From Oceanospirillum sp047518265 (GTDB lineage: Bacteria; Pseudomonadota; Gammaproteobacteria; Pseudomonadales; Halomonadaceae), in NCBI GenBank assembly GCA_047518265.1, contig JAKZRG010000019.1:1-64000 (forward strand): a DNA stretch of 64,000 nt, in the 5' to 3' direction. This document shows positions 1 to 8,655 of the stretch, piece by piece. How positions within the stretch are numbered: the stretch's first letter is position 1; each line of letters begins with the position of its first letter. The notes under the pieces were generated by a model that was not told the origin of the DNA, ran no database searches, and saw nothing but the letters and a program-made list of their open reading frames with translations. Made by a program: the position numbers and the translations under genes.

Positions 1-1
1 G

Positions 2-1267
2 TTTTCAGCTATCCTCTTGCGGGCTCCAGGAACCTCTGCGTCGGCAGCTTCCGCAATTGAGGGTTACGAATTAACTAAACGCGGAAAGGCTATAGAGGCG
101 ATTCGGATTTCAGCTTTTGCATCTGTGATAGGTGGATTGCTAAGTGGCTTCGCCCTCCTTTTATTGTCCCGACCATTGGCGCAGGTATCTTTATGGTTTG
201 GTCCAGCCGAATATTTTTTGATTGCTCTATTAGGTCTTTCAGCAATCGCGTCAGTTTCTTTTGGTTCAGTTTGGAAAGGTCTGATTTCGGGATTATTGGG
301 ACTTTGCCTAAGCACAGTGGGTGTTGATCATTTTTCAAGTTTTCCTCGTTTCACCTTTGACTTTATCGGCCTTGAAAGCGGTATTGGCATAATGCCAACG
401 ATTATCGGTTTATTTGCCTTTGCCCAGGGTTTGCAACTATGCGAGGGAGATCCTCACACCAATATATCTGGATTAAAAAAATTATCCTGGCGTATATGGC
501 CAACATTGTCTGATATTGCACCGGTAAAGTGGTCACTTTGCAGAGGTTGGTTGTGCGGTTTGGTAGTTGGTATCATTCCTGCTGCTGGAGGAAGTATAGC
601 CCAGTGGATTGCCTACTCATGGGAAATACGAAGGGCCAAACCCGGCGATCAATTTGGAAAAGGTGAGATAAAGGGACTAGCGGCCACAGAAGGGTCAAAT
701 AATGGCGTTACCGGAACTTCTCTAATACCAATGTTTGTTTTGGGAATTCCAGGTGGTATTTCTGCTGCAGTGATATTGGGCGCTCTTACAATTCATGGTC
801 TTCAGCCTGGTATGCGTCTTTTTAAGAACCATCCGGAAGTAATTTATACAATCATGTGGGGATTTATCGGTGCTAATGTTTTGATGGCATTTGTGGCAGT
901 GATACTGGCTCGGGGCTATGCTTATCTCACACTATTTCCGCGTGGTATTATTGGACCCTTAGTAATTGTTTTCAGTATTGTGGGAGTTTATGCCGGATCC
1001 AATAATGTTTATGACGTATGGATGATGATGGCCCTAGGAGTTCTTGGATACTTTATGGAAAAACATGATTTCTCGCCCGCGGGCGTACTTTTGGGATTGG
1101 TGCTGGGACCCATCGCAGAAGATGGTATGAGAAACCTTCTTATAATATCTGATTATCAACCTCTTAGCTTTATATTGGGTAGACCCGTTTCCGTTGTAAT
1201 CCTGATATGCATAATCTCAATAATTGCATTCTCATTTAAAAAAAACAAAGGAACCAAAGAAGAATGA
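2..1267 (+). CDS. tctA: tripartite tricarboxylate transporter permease TctA, 5'-truncated by window edge
   Basis: This is the large membrane subunit of a tripartite tricarboxylate transporter, which takes up carboxylates together with a periplasmic TctC and a small TctB subunit. The reading frame is open to base 2, and the first residues (AILLRAPGTSASAASAIEGY) match the conserved TctA motif found near residue 80-100 in full-length proteins of about 500 residues, so the N-terminus lies outside the window. Several hydrophobic segments follow, with a second conserved glycine-rich motif (IIPAAGGSIAQW) and LGIPGG in the middle. The next large gene downstream is an IlvD/EDD-family dehydratase, which suggests uptake and breakdown of a sugar acid or similar carboxylate. 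The substrate cannot be read from the sequence. Confidence 0.85.
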   Translation, partial: FSAILLRAPGTSASAASAIEGYELTKRGKAIEAIRISAFASVIGGLLSGFALLLLSRPLAQVSLWFGPAEYFLIALLGLSAIASVSFGSVWKGLISGLLGLCLSTVGVDHFSSFPRFTFDFIGLESGIGIMPTIIGLFAFAQGLQLCEGDPHTNISGLKKLSWRIWPTLSDIAPVKWSLCRGWLCGLVVGIIPAAGGSIAQWIAYSWEIRRAKPGDQFGKGEIKGLAATEGSNNGVTGTSLIPMFVLGIPGGISAAVILGALTIHGLQPGMRLFKNHPEVIYTIMWGFIGANVLMAFVAVILARGYAYLTLFPRGIIGPLVIVFSIVGVYAGSNNVYDVWMMMALGVLGYFMEKHDFSPAGVLLGLVLGPIAEDGMRNLLIISDYQPLSFILGRPVSVVILICIISIIAFSFKKNKGTKEE

Positions 1268-1377
1268 GAGATCATTTCCAAATTTATGAGGAACACTTGG
1301 TCAATCCCCTCGGGAGAAAAGTGCAATTCGTAGTCCATCAAAAATGGTGCGAAGACGTAATCAACTACAATTATTAA
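1264..1377 (+). CDS. possible 37-residue ORF overlapping the tctA stop
   Basis: An ATG overlaps the tctA stop as ATGA and opens a 37-codon frame that runs past the likely ATG of the next gene. The product (starts MRDHFQIYEEHLVNPLGRKV) has no motif I recognise. The overlap is the kind used for translational coupling, but the frame may be chance or a remnant. It is listed because the downstream dehydratase has no good ribosome binding site directly before its ATG. Confidence 0.2.
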   Translation: MRDHFQIYEEHLVNPLGRKVQFVVHQKWCEDVINYNY

Positions 1378-3272
1378 CGATCAAATCTTTCGGAGCTTCT
1401 GTTGTGCAAAATTCTAAATCCGTTCTTATTGACAATAATCCAGGCCGAAATGCCCAAACGTTTGGCATCGCAAGAGAACTTGGTACAGACATTGAACTTA
1501 TTCATGAACCTTCGGTAGGAGTGATTGGCAACAAGGGTGATTCCCAATGTTATTTGGGAGTACAACGAAAGGTTGAAATCATACATGAATGCATACGCCA
1601 GAAAATAGGGTATGCCAGTGATCAAATGAGGATGAGGTTGGTACAGCCAGAATATACAGTTGCAACGTCAGATGGTATACGCAACGGCACCAGAGAAATG
1701 CGCTACTCATTAATAGGCCGGGAAGTTACCCATGATTCAGTTTGTGAACATTTGAGTGCTAGTGGTTTAGAGGGAACTATTGCTGTAGTTGCCTGCGATA
1801 AACCACCTGTTGGAACTTTGGCAGCTATCCTTGAACACAACCGTCCAGCTATCATTATGTCAGATGGTACCATTCGTCCAGGCAGAGACTCGGTCACAAA
1901 TGAACCGTTAGATATTATTTCAGGATTTCAGATTGCCGGGAGTGACGATGAGGAGATGAAGAAGAGGATCGCCTGCGAGGCGTGTCCCGGGTTCGGAAGT
2001 TGCGGCGGTATGTTCACTTATAACACGATGCAGACCTTTATTGGGGTCTTGGGTATGGAACCTCTGCATATGATTTCTCCTCCTTCAGATGACAAGCGAA
2101 GAATTGAACAATTTCCTAACGAACTCGTGGGTTATTTAAGTGCTATGATCGATTCTCAACTTACGCCGCGGGCTATCGTTAACCGCGACTCACTTCGGAA
2201 CGCGATGATAGTTTCTATGGCCATAGGAGGCTCAACAAATGTTCTTCTTCATAGCCCCGAAATAGCAAGGGCAGCTGGTTTTTGTAATTTTTCTGAAGAA
2301 ATCATGTCGCCGGAAGAATTCAATCACTTGTCCCAGCATGTAGTGCCTGTTCTAGTTGACGCAAGGCCCTTCGGAAATTACTCGATGGTTGATATTGATG
2401 AAAAGGGCGGAGTTCAAGTTATCGTGAAGGAATTGTTAGACGCTGGTTTGTTAAATGGTGAAATGCTCACCTGCACTGGCGAAACCCTTGCTCAACAGGT
2501 TGAGCGCCTAAATCCGCCTGCACCAGATGGTGTAGTGATTTATTCAGTAAAAGATCCCTACAAACCGACAGGTGGATTAAGGGTGCTCGGCGGCAATCTC
2601 TCACCAGAATTTAGTGCGGTGCTGAAACTTGCTGGCGTCGAGGGTGGGTTAGAAGATAATATATTTGTCGGAAAGGCGCGGGTTTTTGACGGCGAGAGTG
2701 GCCTGTTATATTCGCTAGAAAACGAACCTAATATATTCAAGAATTACGACATAATAATTGTTCGCTACGAAGGACCAAGTGGCGCACCAGGCATGCCCGA
2801 AATGCTTGATTCTACTTCCAGAATTACAACTCTTTGTCGAGATCAGGGAATTGTCGTAGGCCTTATGACGGATGGTAGATTTTCTGGTGGTTCGGTTGGG
2901 CTCGTCGTTGGACATGTCGGCCCAGAGGCAGCTTTAGGCGGAGAAATTGCATTGATAGAAGATGGTGACGAAATTGTGATTGATCTTAATATTAATGAAA
3001 TCAACTGCACCGAACTAACTGATAGAGCAACTTTAAATAAAAGAAAATCGGCATGGGAAAAAGTTGTGGAAGACAACAATGGAATACACCCCTCCGTTGG
3101 TAAAGTGGACACTAGACTGCTCAACCGCATGCGGCATTCAGCCGTATCTGCAAAGTTCGGTGCTGGAATGCATCCGGATAGAAAGCTTTGGGTGAGTGAT
3201 CCTCGTGACCCGGTAGAGACGTCTTTTACCCCGTCAAATAAGTACCGACCAGATACTGGAACAGCTTTCTAG
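1344..3272 (+). CDS. IlvD/EDD family dehydratase
   Basis: The 642-residue protein belongs to the family of iron-sulfur dehydratases that includes dihydroxy-acid dehydratase (IlvD), 6-phosphogluconate dehydratase (Edd) and sugar-acid dehydratases. Visible family motifs are SDGIRNGTREMRYSL, VACDKPPVG (cluster cysteine), CPGFGSCGGMFTYNTM (second cluster cysteine), GGSTNVLLHSPEIARAAG, and GAPGMPEM with DGRFSGG near the C-terminus. A third candidate cluster cysteine is in GDSQCYLG. The first 100 residues diverge from IlvD, so I do not call it ilvD. A sugar-acid dehydratase fits the adjacent carboxylate permease. The ATG start lacks a clear Shine-Dalgarno and could be wrong. Confidence 0.75.
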   Translation: MVRRRNQLQLLTIKSFGASVVQNSKSVLIDNNPGRNAQTFGIARELGTDIELIHEPSVGVIGNKGDSQCYLGVQRKVEIIHECIRQKIGYASDQMRMRLVQPEYTVATSDGIRNGTREMRYSLIGREVTHDSVCEHLSASGLEGTIAVVACDKPPVGTLAAILEHNRPAIIMSDGTIRPGRDSVTNEPLDIISGFQIAGSDDEEMKKRIACEACPGFGSCGGMFTYNTMQTFIGVLGMEPLHMISPPSDDKRRIEQFPNELVGYLSAMIDSQLTPRAIVNRDSLRNAMIVSMAIGGSTNVLLHSPEIARAAGFCNFSEEIMSPEEFNHLSQHVVPVLVDARPFGNYSMVDIDEKGGVQVIVKELLDAGLLNGEMLTCTGETLAQQVERLNPPAPDGVVIYSVKDPYKPTGGLRVLGGNLSPEFSAVLKLAGVEGGLEDNIFVGKARVFDGESGLLYSLENEPNIFKNYDIIIVRYEGPSGAPGMPEMLDSTSRITTLCRDQGIVVGLMTDGRFSGGSVGLVVGHVGPEAALGGEIALIEDGDEIVIDLNINEINCTELTDRATLNKRKSAWEKVVEDNNGIHPSVGKVDTRLLNRMRHSAVSAKFGAGMHPDRKLWVSDPRDPVETSFTPSNKYRPDTGTAF

Positions 3273-3455
3273 TTTTTGTTTGGATCTCCACGTCCCTGCT
3301 TAGCACGGGGTAATCAATAATAACGACAATTTATTTTGCACTCTGGCGCGATTTAAAAGCTACAGACGCTCAATTGTTTCGAAGGTTAGCGGCGATGAAT
3401 TCACGCCACTTCAATTAGTCGCTACAATGGAGATTATCCCTTTATGCTCCAGATT

Positions 3456-4058
3456 TTATAACTTACCAAGATTTCCTTTTGTCATCTCATTTAACGTCTC
3501 TTGCAGTTTTTTAAGACGCTTTTCCAGGTCTTTATCAAGTTTTGCTAATTGATTATCAAAGTTTAATACGCGCTGAATGTGATATTGGCGCCGCCCTCTT
3601 TTGAAGTAGTGGTCAATCCTTCGAAAGCCCCATATCGCCAAAACTGAAACCAACACGCCACCCGCAATTATAAGAATGAAAGCAGCCGTTTGCCGGTCCG
3701 TCGCCGCATCTGCAGCTAAGATCGTTCCCCATATACCAATGGTTAAGAGCGCAACCGCACCAACTGAAAGGCTGCGAGTGAAGAAACGTTGATCGCTGCT
3801 TAGGTATTTTTCCGCATCTCGTATAGCATTAGCGACCTCTAGCACTGCCAATTCTTGCCATTTTCTAAAGTTAATTCCACCGTCTTCAGTTCGTCCTTCT
3901 CTGATAAAATTTTCAAGACGCCTAACAATCAAATCAGCGCGTTCATGAGGCGTCGGATTTTTTTGCTGTGAAACTTTGGTATCTTCGTAGGCATTCAATT
4001 CCTGTTCCTGGTGAGACGAGGATCCATCAATACCGTCGATTTGTTGTTTTGGTTTCAT
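3456..4058 (-). CDS. hypothetical two-TM membrane protein with coiled-coil tail
   Basis: I do not recognise this 200-residue protein. From the ATG at 4058 it has a polar N-terminus, a segment ERADLIVRRLENFIREGRTE that resembles the start of other small alphaproteobacterial membrane proteins, then two hydrophobic stretches (near residues 95-115 and 125-145) separated by AADAATDRQTA. A basic, heptad-like tail rich in Lys, Leu and Glu completes it. A longer frame reaches 4151, but the first 31 residues look unlikely as coding. It stands alone, divergent from aapJ. Confidence 0.55.
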   Translation of the reverse strand: MKPKQQIDGIDGSSSHQEQELNAYEDTKVSQQKNPTPHERADLIVRRLENFIREGRTEDGGINFRKWQELAVLEVANAIRDAEKYLSSDQRFFTRSLSVGAVALLTIGIWGTILAADAATDRQTAAFILIIAGGVLVSVLAIWGFRRIDHYFKRGRRQYHIQRVLNFDNQLAKLDKDLEKRLKKLQETLNEMTKGNLGKL

Positions 4059-4212
4059 AATATGATGTAGCTGTAACACGCGAAAGATTAAAAAGGTTTT
4101 ACTTCTTTCTATTGAGATTATTGTTAATAGTGTGGTACGGATTACTCCCACGGGATAATTAATAGAAAAATATACCTGTAAGTATGTACACCAACTTCAA
4201 TTGGAGGACTTT

Positions 4213-5232
4213 ATGAGAAATAAGATCACATCTGTAATTGCTGCTTTAGGAACAGCTGCAATTATGTCGGCAACTGCCAATGCAGGCACGCTCGACGATG
4301 TAAAAAAACGTGGCGCACTACGTTGTGTCGTAAGCACCGGCGTCGCCGGCTTTGCTTATCCAGACAAGAGTGGCGTTTGGAAGGGCTTTGATATTGATTT
4401 CTGCCGTGCAACTGCTGCAGCTGTTCTAGGCGATGCAAAAAAGATTAAAGCTGTCACGTCAACAGGTAAGACCCGCTTTACCAAGCTCAATTCAGGCGAA
4501 GGTGATGTGCTTTGGCGTAACACCACCATCACATTCTCGCGTGATGTCGGCGTGAAGCTCCGTTTCCATGGTGTAAACTACTATGACGGCCAAGGCTTCA
4601 TGGTAAATAAAAAGCTTGGCGTTAAAAGTGCTAAAGATCTTGGCGGTGCCTCGGTCTGTATCCAGACGGGAACAACTACTGAGTTAAACCTGGCTGATTA
4701 TTTCCATGAGCATGGCATGAAATACGAAGCTGTGACAATTGAAACTAACGATGAAGCCAGGCAAAACTACATGTCCGGGCGGTGCGACGTTTATACGACA
4801 GACGCATCAGGTCTAGCCGCAACCCGTTCGACATTTCCAGATCCTCAGAACCATATTATTTTGCCCGAAATCATCTCAAAAGAACCCCTCGGACCAGCCA
4901 CCCGTCACGGTGACGATCAATGGTCTGATATCATAACATGGGTATATTATGCGACAGTTACGGCCGAAGAATTAGGCGTTACATCAGCCAACGTCGATAA
5001 GATGAAAAGCTCCAAAAACCCAGAAATCTTGAGAATGCTGGGTGTTGAAGGTAACCAAGGCGAAGAACTTGGTCTCAACAAAGACTGGGCTTATCAGATC
5101 ATCAAGCAAGTTGGTAACTACGGCGAAATTTTTGAACGCAATATTGGTAAAAAGACACCAGTTGGCCTTGCCCGCGGGATGAATGCACTCTGGACCAAAG
5201 GTGGGTTACAGTACTCGCCTCCATTCCGTTAA
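4213..5232 (+). CDS. aapJ: general L-amino acid ABC transporter, periplasmic binding protein
   Basis: This is the periplasmic solute-binding protein of a polar amino acid (HAAT/PAAT) ABC importer. The ATG at 4213 sits seven bases after a strong GGAGG. The first ~24 residues are a Sec signal peptide ending in ATANA, followed by GTLDDVKKRGALRCVVSTGV, the usual start of the mature AapJ fold, and later SVCIQTGTTTELNLADYF and RCDVYTTDASGLA. The length of 339 residues matches AapJ. It is followed by a terminator at 5261-5300 and then by the permease and ATPase genes. This partial termination fits the usual excess of binding protein over the membrane parts. Confidence 0.92.
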   Translation: MRNKITSVIAALGTAAIMSATANAGTLDDVKKRGALRCVVSTGVAGFAYPDKSGVWKGFDIDFCRATAAAVLGDAKKIKAVTSTGKTRFTKLNSGEGDVLWRNTTITFSRDVGVKLRFHGVNYYDGQGFMVNKKLGVKSAKDLGGASVCIQTGTTTELNLADYFHEHGMKYEAVTIETNDEARQNYMSGRCDVYTTDASGLAATRSTFPDPQNHIILPEIISKEPLGPATRHGDDQWSDIITWVYYATVTAEELGVTSANVDKMKSSKNPEILRMLGVEGNQGEELGLNKDWAYQIIKQVGNYGEIFERNIGKKTPVGLARGMNALWTKGGLQYSPPFR

Positions 5233-5260
5233 TCGATTACTGATTCTAGTGAATCTAAAG

Positions 5261-5300
5261 CGTGCTGGTTTCCATTTGGGGCCCAGCACGTTTCTTTTTT
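5261..5300 (+). terminator. attenuating terminator after aapJ
   Basis: CGTGCTGG at 5261-5268 pairs with CCAGCACG at 5283-5290 and is followed by TTTCTTTTTT. It lies between the binding-protein gene and the membrane-subunit genes. Confidence 0.75.
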
Positions 5301-5471
5301 ATCGTAGATTTAGATATATATGCCGTAGTTTTACTGAAGTTATTTCTGGGGTATTTATGTCCCCCGGCTTCGGCGAAATGACTTGAATTGATTAGGGTAC
5401 CAGTCGTTGTTTGAAGGTCTTCCATATCACCCATTTAGGCAAGACGCTTTTAAAAAGGGACGTTTTGCACT

Positions 5472-6671
5472 ATGGCCGTAATTTCTGAGACAATCCCTGG
5501 CACACGTAACTCATTAACGAGACTTTGGAATAACCAACAGGCTCGATCCGTTATTATTCAGATATTAACGGTAGCGATCGTATTTGCCCTACTCGCGTTA
5601 ATTCTCCGAAATGTGGTTAACAACCTTGAGGCAATAGGGAAGGAATTTAGTTTTAAGTTTCTCATGTACCCAGCTGCCTACGATATTACGTTTTCACCGT
5701 TTATCGACTACACTTCTAGATCCACCCATTTACGAGCCGCCGTCGTCGGTATCCTGAATACATTACTGGTCGCCGTATGTGGCATCGTTCTGGCTACTGT
5801 GATGGGTTTTCTTATGGGGATCCTCCGTCTCTCCAAGAATTGGCTGATAAACCGACTTGTTTATTGTTTCCTGGAATTCACACGAAATGTCCCCGTTCTT
5901 CTGCACATCCTTTTCATTCACGGTATTATTGTTACCCAACTGCGTCCCCCCCGCCAGGCGATGAATTTTGCAGATTCTTTCTTTCTTTCGAATAGGGGCT
6001 TCTTCATCCCGCAACCCGTTTGGGAACCGATTGCATGGATTATAGCAGTAGTATTTATAGTCTCTGTCACATTTGTTTTCTTTTTTAGACGCTGGGCTAA
6101 AAAGGTTCAGGATGAAACAGGCCGGGTTTATCCCGTTTTTTGGATATCCGCTGGGGTCATCGTAGGTGCGACAGCCGTCGCCTTCATTGCCACGGGCATG
6201 CCACTTTCGTGGAGCATTCCCGAGTTGAGGGGTTTTAATTTCAAGGGTGGACTAGCTATTAAACCGGAATTCATCGCGCTGTGGCTAGCGCTTTCCTATT
6301 ATACATCGTGTTTTATAGCGGAGATCGTCCGTGCGGGCATCCTTGCAGTCAGCTATGGACAGACTGAAGCTGCCGCCGCCCTTGGACTAACCCGCAACAG
6401 GACGTTACAACTGATTGTCATCCCGCAAGCCATTCGCGTAATTATTCCACCCCTCGCGAGCCAGTACCTCAATCTCACTAAGAACTCCTCTTTAGCAATA
6501 GCTATTGGTTACATGGATGTTGTTGCTACAGTTGGGGGTATCACCCTTATGCAAACCGGCAAAGAAATGGAAACTATGATCATTGTTCTCCTGACATATC
6601 TCGTTATTTCAATGGTGATTTCCGGATTCATGAATTGGTTTAACAAAAAGACAGCGCTGGTAGAGAGGTGA
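5472..6671 (+). CDS. aapQ: general L-amino acid ABC transporter permease AapQ
   Basis: This is the inner-membrane permease of the amino acid importer. The 399 residues are long for this class because of the insert between the first helices that is typical of AapQ/BztB. The opening motif TRNSLTRLWNNQQARSVIIQ is characteristic. The permease signature around residue 280-330 includes SYYTSCFIAEIVRAGI, GQTEAAAALGLTR and QAIRVIIPPLASQYLNLTKN, the EAA loop that contacts the ATPase. The stop is three bases before aapM, so the two are cotranscribed. Confidence 0.92.
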   Translation: MAVISETIPGTRNSLTRLWNNQQARSVIIQILTVAIVFALLALILRNVVNNLEAIGKEFSFKFLMYPAAYDITFSPFIDYTSRSTHLRAAVVGILNTLLVAVCGIVLATVMGFLMGILRLSKNWLINRLVYCFLEFTRNVPVLLHILFIHGIIVTQLRPPRQAMNFADSFFLSNRGFFIPQPVWEPIAWIIAVVFIVSVTFVFFFRRWAKKVQDETGRVYPVFWISAGVIVGATAVAFIATGMPLSWSIPELRGFNFKGGLAIKPEFIALWLALSYYTSCFIAEIVRAGILAVSYGQTEAAAALGLTRNRTLQLIVIPQAIRVIIPPLASQYLNLTKNSSLAIAIGYMDVVATVGGITLMQTGKEMETMIIVLLTYLVISMVISGFMNWFNKKTALVER

Positions 6672-6674
6672 GCC

Positions 6675-7796
6675 ATGGCTGAATCTACCGGGACTTACAA
6701 AGTGGGCCAGCATCCAGACCTGCCTCCACCGCGTAGCGAAGTCGGCGTCATCGGATGGGTGAAATACAACCTCCTGTCTACGCCCTTTAACGTGATAATG
6801 ACTCTACTGGCCATCTGGTTCCTCTGGTCGATAATTCCACCAATTTTTGAATGGGCGGTTCTGGATTCAATTTGGACCGCAGAGTCCAGGAAAGCATGCT
6901 GGGCAAAGATGGAGGTTCCGGAGGGAGCCGCCTGCTGGGCCTTTATTAAAGATCGCATCGGACTTTTCATTTACGGATTTTATCCTGCTGACTTGCGCTG
7001 GCGTGTAAACCTGTCTTTTGTGCTTATGGTTCTAGCTATCGTATCCGTGCTTTATGAGAATATGCCGGGCCGAAAGTTTGGCCTCTGGTACGCGGTAGCT
7101 TTTCCTTTTATTACCGGATGGCTTCTGGTCGGTGGTCTCGGTCTAACCCACGTCGATACAGACCAGTTCGGTGGGATCATGCTTACATTCATCATCGGAA
7201 TAACAGGGATTTCATTTTCCCTTCCCATTGGAATACTGCTCGCTCTCGGGCGACGCTCAAAGTTACCGGTTATAAGAGTACTCTGTGTCTTAATTATCGA
7301 GTTCATCCGGGGCGTCCCTCTAATAGCATTGCTATTTATCGCCTCAACAATGCTCAACTACTTCCTGCCTCCTGGTACGGCATTTGACCTGCTGCTTCGG
7401 GTGCTGATCATGGTAACGGTTTTTTCGTCGGCCTACATTGCCGAGGTCATTCGCGGTGGTTTGCAGGGAATTCCCAACGGTCAATACGAAGCTGCGGACT
7501 CCCTCGGCCTGACCTATACGAAAGCTCACTTGCTGATTATCCTGCCCCAGGCACTCAAAATTTCAATCCCTGGGATCGTCAATACCTTTATTGGACTTTA
7601 CAAGGACACAACTCTCGTCTTGATCATTGGAATGCTCGATCCATTAGGTATCGGACGGGCAGCCTTGGCCGATGCCGAGTGGGCAGGATTGGCGCGTGAA
7701 GTCTACATTTTTGTTGCGGTATTCTTTTTTATCTGCTGTTTCGGTATGTCGCGTTATTCTTTATGGCTGGAGAAACGGTTAAGTACAGAGAATTAA
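6675..7796 (+). CDS. aapM: general L-amino acid ABC transporter permease AapM
   Basis: This is the second permease, forming a heterodimer with AapQ. In its 373 residues, an N-terminal helix and a cysteine-containing periplasmic insert (CWAKMEVPEGAACWAFIKDR) precede the permease core. The EAA region reads YIAEVIRGGLQGIPNGQYEA, then ADSLGLTY and LPQALKISIPGIVNTFIGLY. The gene is nine bases upstream of aapP. Confidence 0.92.
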   Translation: MAESTGTYKVGQHPDLPPPRSEVGVIGWVKYNLLSTPFNVIMTLLAIWFLWSIIPPIFEWAVLDSIWTAESRKACWAKMEVPEGAACWAFIKDRIGLFIYGFYPADLRWRVNLSFVLMVLAIVSVLYENMPGRKFGLWYAVAFPFITGWLLVGGLGLTHVDTDQFGGIMLTFIIGITGISFSLPIGILLALGRRSKLPVIRVLCVLIIEFIRGVPLIALLFIASTMLNYFLPPGTAFDLLLRVLIMVTVFSSAYIAEVIRGGLQGIPNGQYEAADSLGLTYTKAHLLIILPQALKISIPGIVNTFIGLYKDTTLVLIIGMLDPLGIGRAALADAEWAGLAREVYIFVAVFFFICCFGMSRYSLWLEKRLSTEN

Positions 7797-7805
7797 GGAT
7801 TTATC

Positions 7806-8594
7806 ATGATTGAAAAACTTAAACCAGAACCCGCCATCCAGTCGTCAAAGGACGCATCTAAGATTATCATTGAAATCACCGGCATGCACAAATGGTTCGG
7901 CGCCTTCCATGTGCTAAAAAACATCAACCTGACGGTCAGCACCGGGGAACGTATCGTCATTTGTGGTCCTTCGGGATCCGGTAAATCTACTCTAATCCGT
8001 TGTATCAACCGCCTTGAGGAACACCAGGAGGGCAAAATTGTTGTGGACGACGTCGAACTGACTGGAGATCTTAAGAATATAGAAATCATCCGATCTGAAG
8101 TCGGCATAGTTTTTCAGCAGTTTAACCTGTTTCCTCACCTTACAGTCTTGGAAAATTGCTCGCTGGCACCAATTTGGGTGCGAAATATGGCCAAGGCAGA
8201 GGCCGAAGACTTGGCACTCAAATATTTGGAGAGAGTTCAAATTCCTGAACAGGCCAAGAAATACCCAGGCCAACTTTCTGGCGGTCAACAGCAACGCGTT
8301 GCCATAGCACGATCTCTCTGTATGAACCCCAAGATTATGCTGTTTGATGAACCAACGTCAGCCCTAGACCCTGAAATGATCAAGGAAGTTCTCGACGTGA
8401 TGGTTGAACTTGCGGAAACAGGTATGACTATGCTCGTTGTGACGCACGAAATGGGATTTGCCACCGCGGTTGCAGACCGGGTCATTTTTATGGATGAAGG
8501 TGAAATTATAGAACAGAAACCACCAAACGAATTCTTCCATAATCCAGAACACGACCGAACCAAATTGTTCCTTAGCCAAATACTGGCACATTGA
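7806..8594 (+). CDS. aapP: general L-amino acid ABC transporter ATP-binding protein AapP
   Basis: This is the cytoplasmic ATPase that powers the AapQM permease. Walker A is GPSGSGKST, the Q-loop is VFQQFNLFPHLT, the signature is LSGGQQQRVAIARSL, Walker B is IMLFDEPTSALDPE, and the switch histidine is in VVTHEMGF. The length of 262 residues is normal for a polar amino acid ABC ATPase. It is the last gene of aapJQMP and faces valS, which ends about 60 bases away on the other strand. Confidence 0.94.
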   Translation: MIEKLKPEPAIQSSKDASKIIIEITGMHKWFGAFHVLKNINLTVSTGERIVICGPSGSGKSTLIRCINRLEEHQEGKIVVDDVELTGDLKNIEIIRSEVGIVFQQFNLFPHLTVLENCSLAPIWVRNMAKAEAEDLALKYLERVQIPEQAKKYPGQLSGGQQQRVAIARSLCMNPKIMLFDEPTSALDPEMIKEVLDVMVELAETGMTMLVVTHEMGFATAVADRVIFMDEGEIIEQKPPNEFFHNPEHDRTKLFLSQILAH

Positions 8595-8655
8595 TGGATT
8601 TTAATCTTTAATAAGGACTGGCGAACAGAAATTTAACACAGTTATCAGCCGATAT

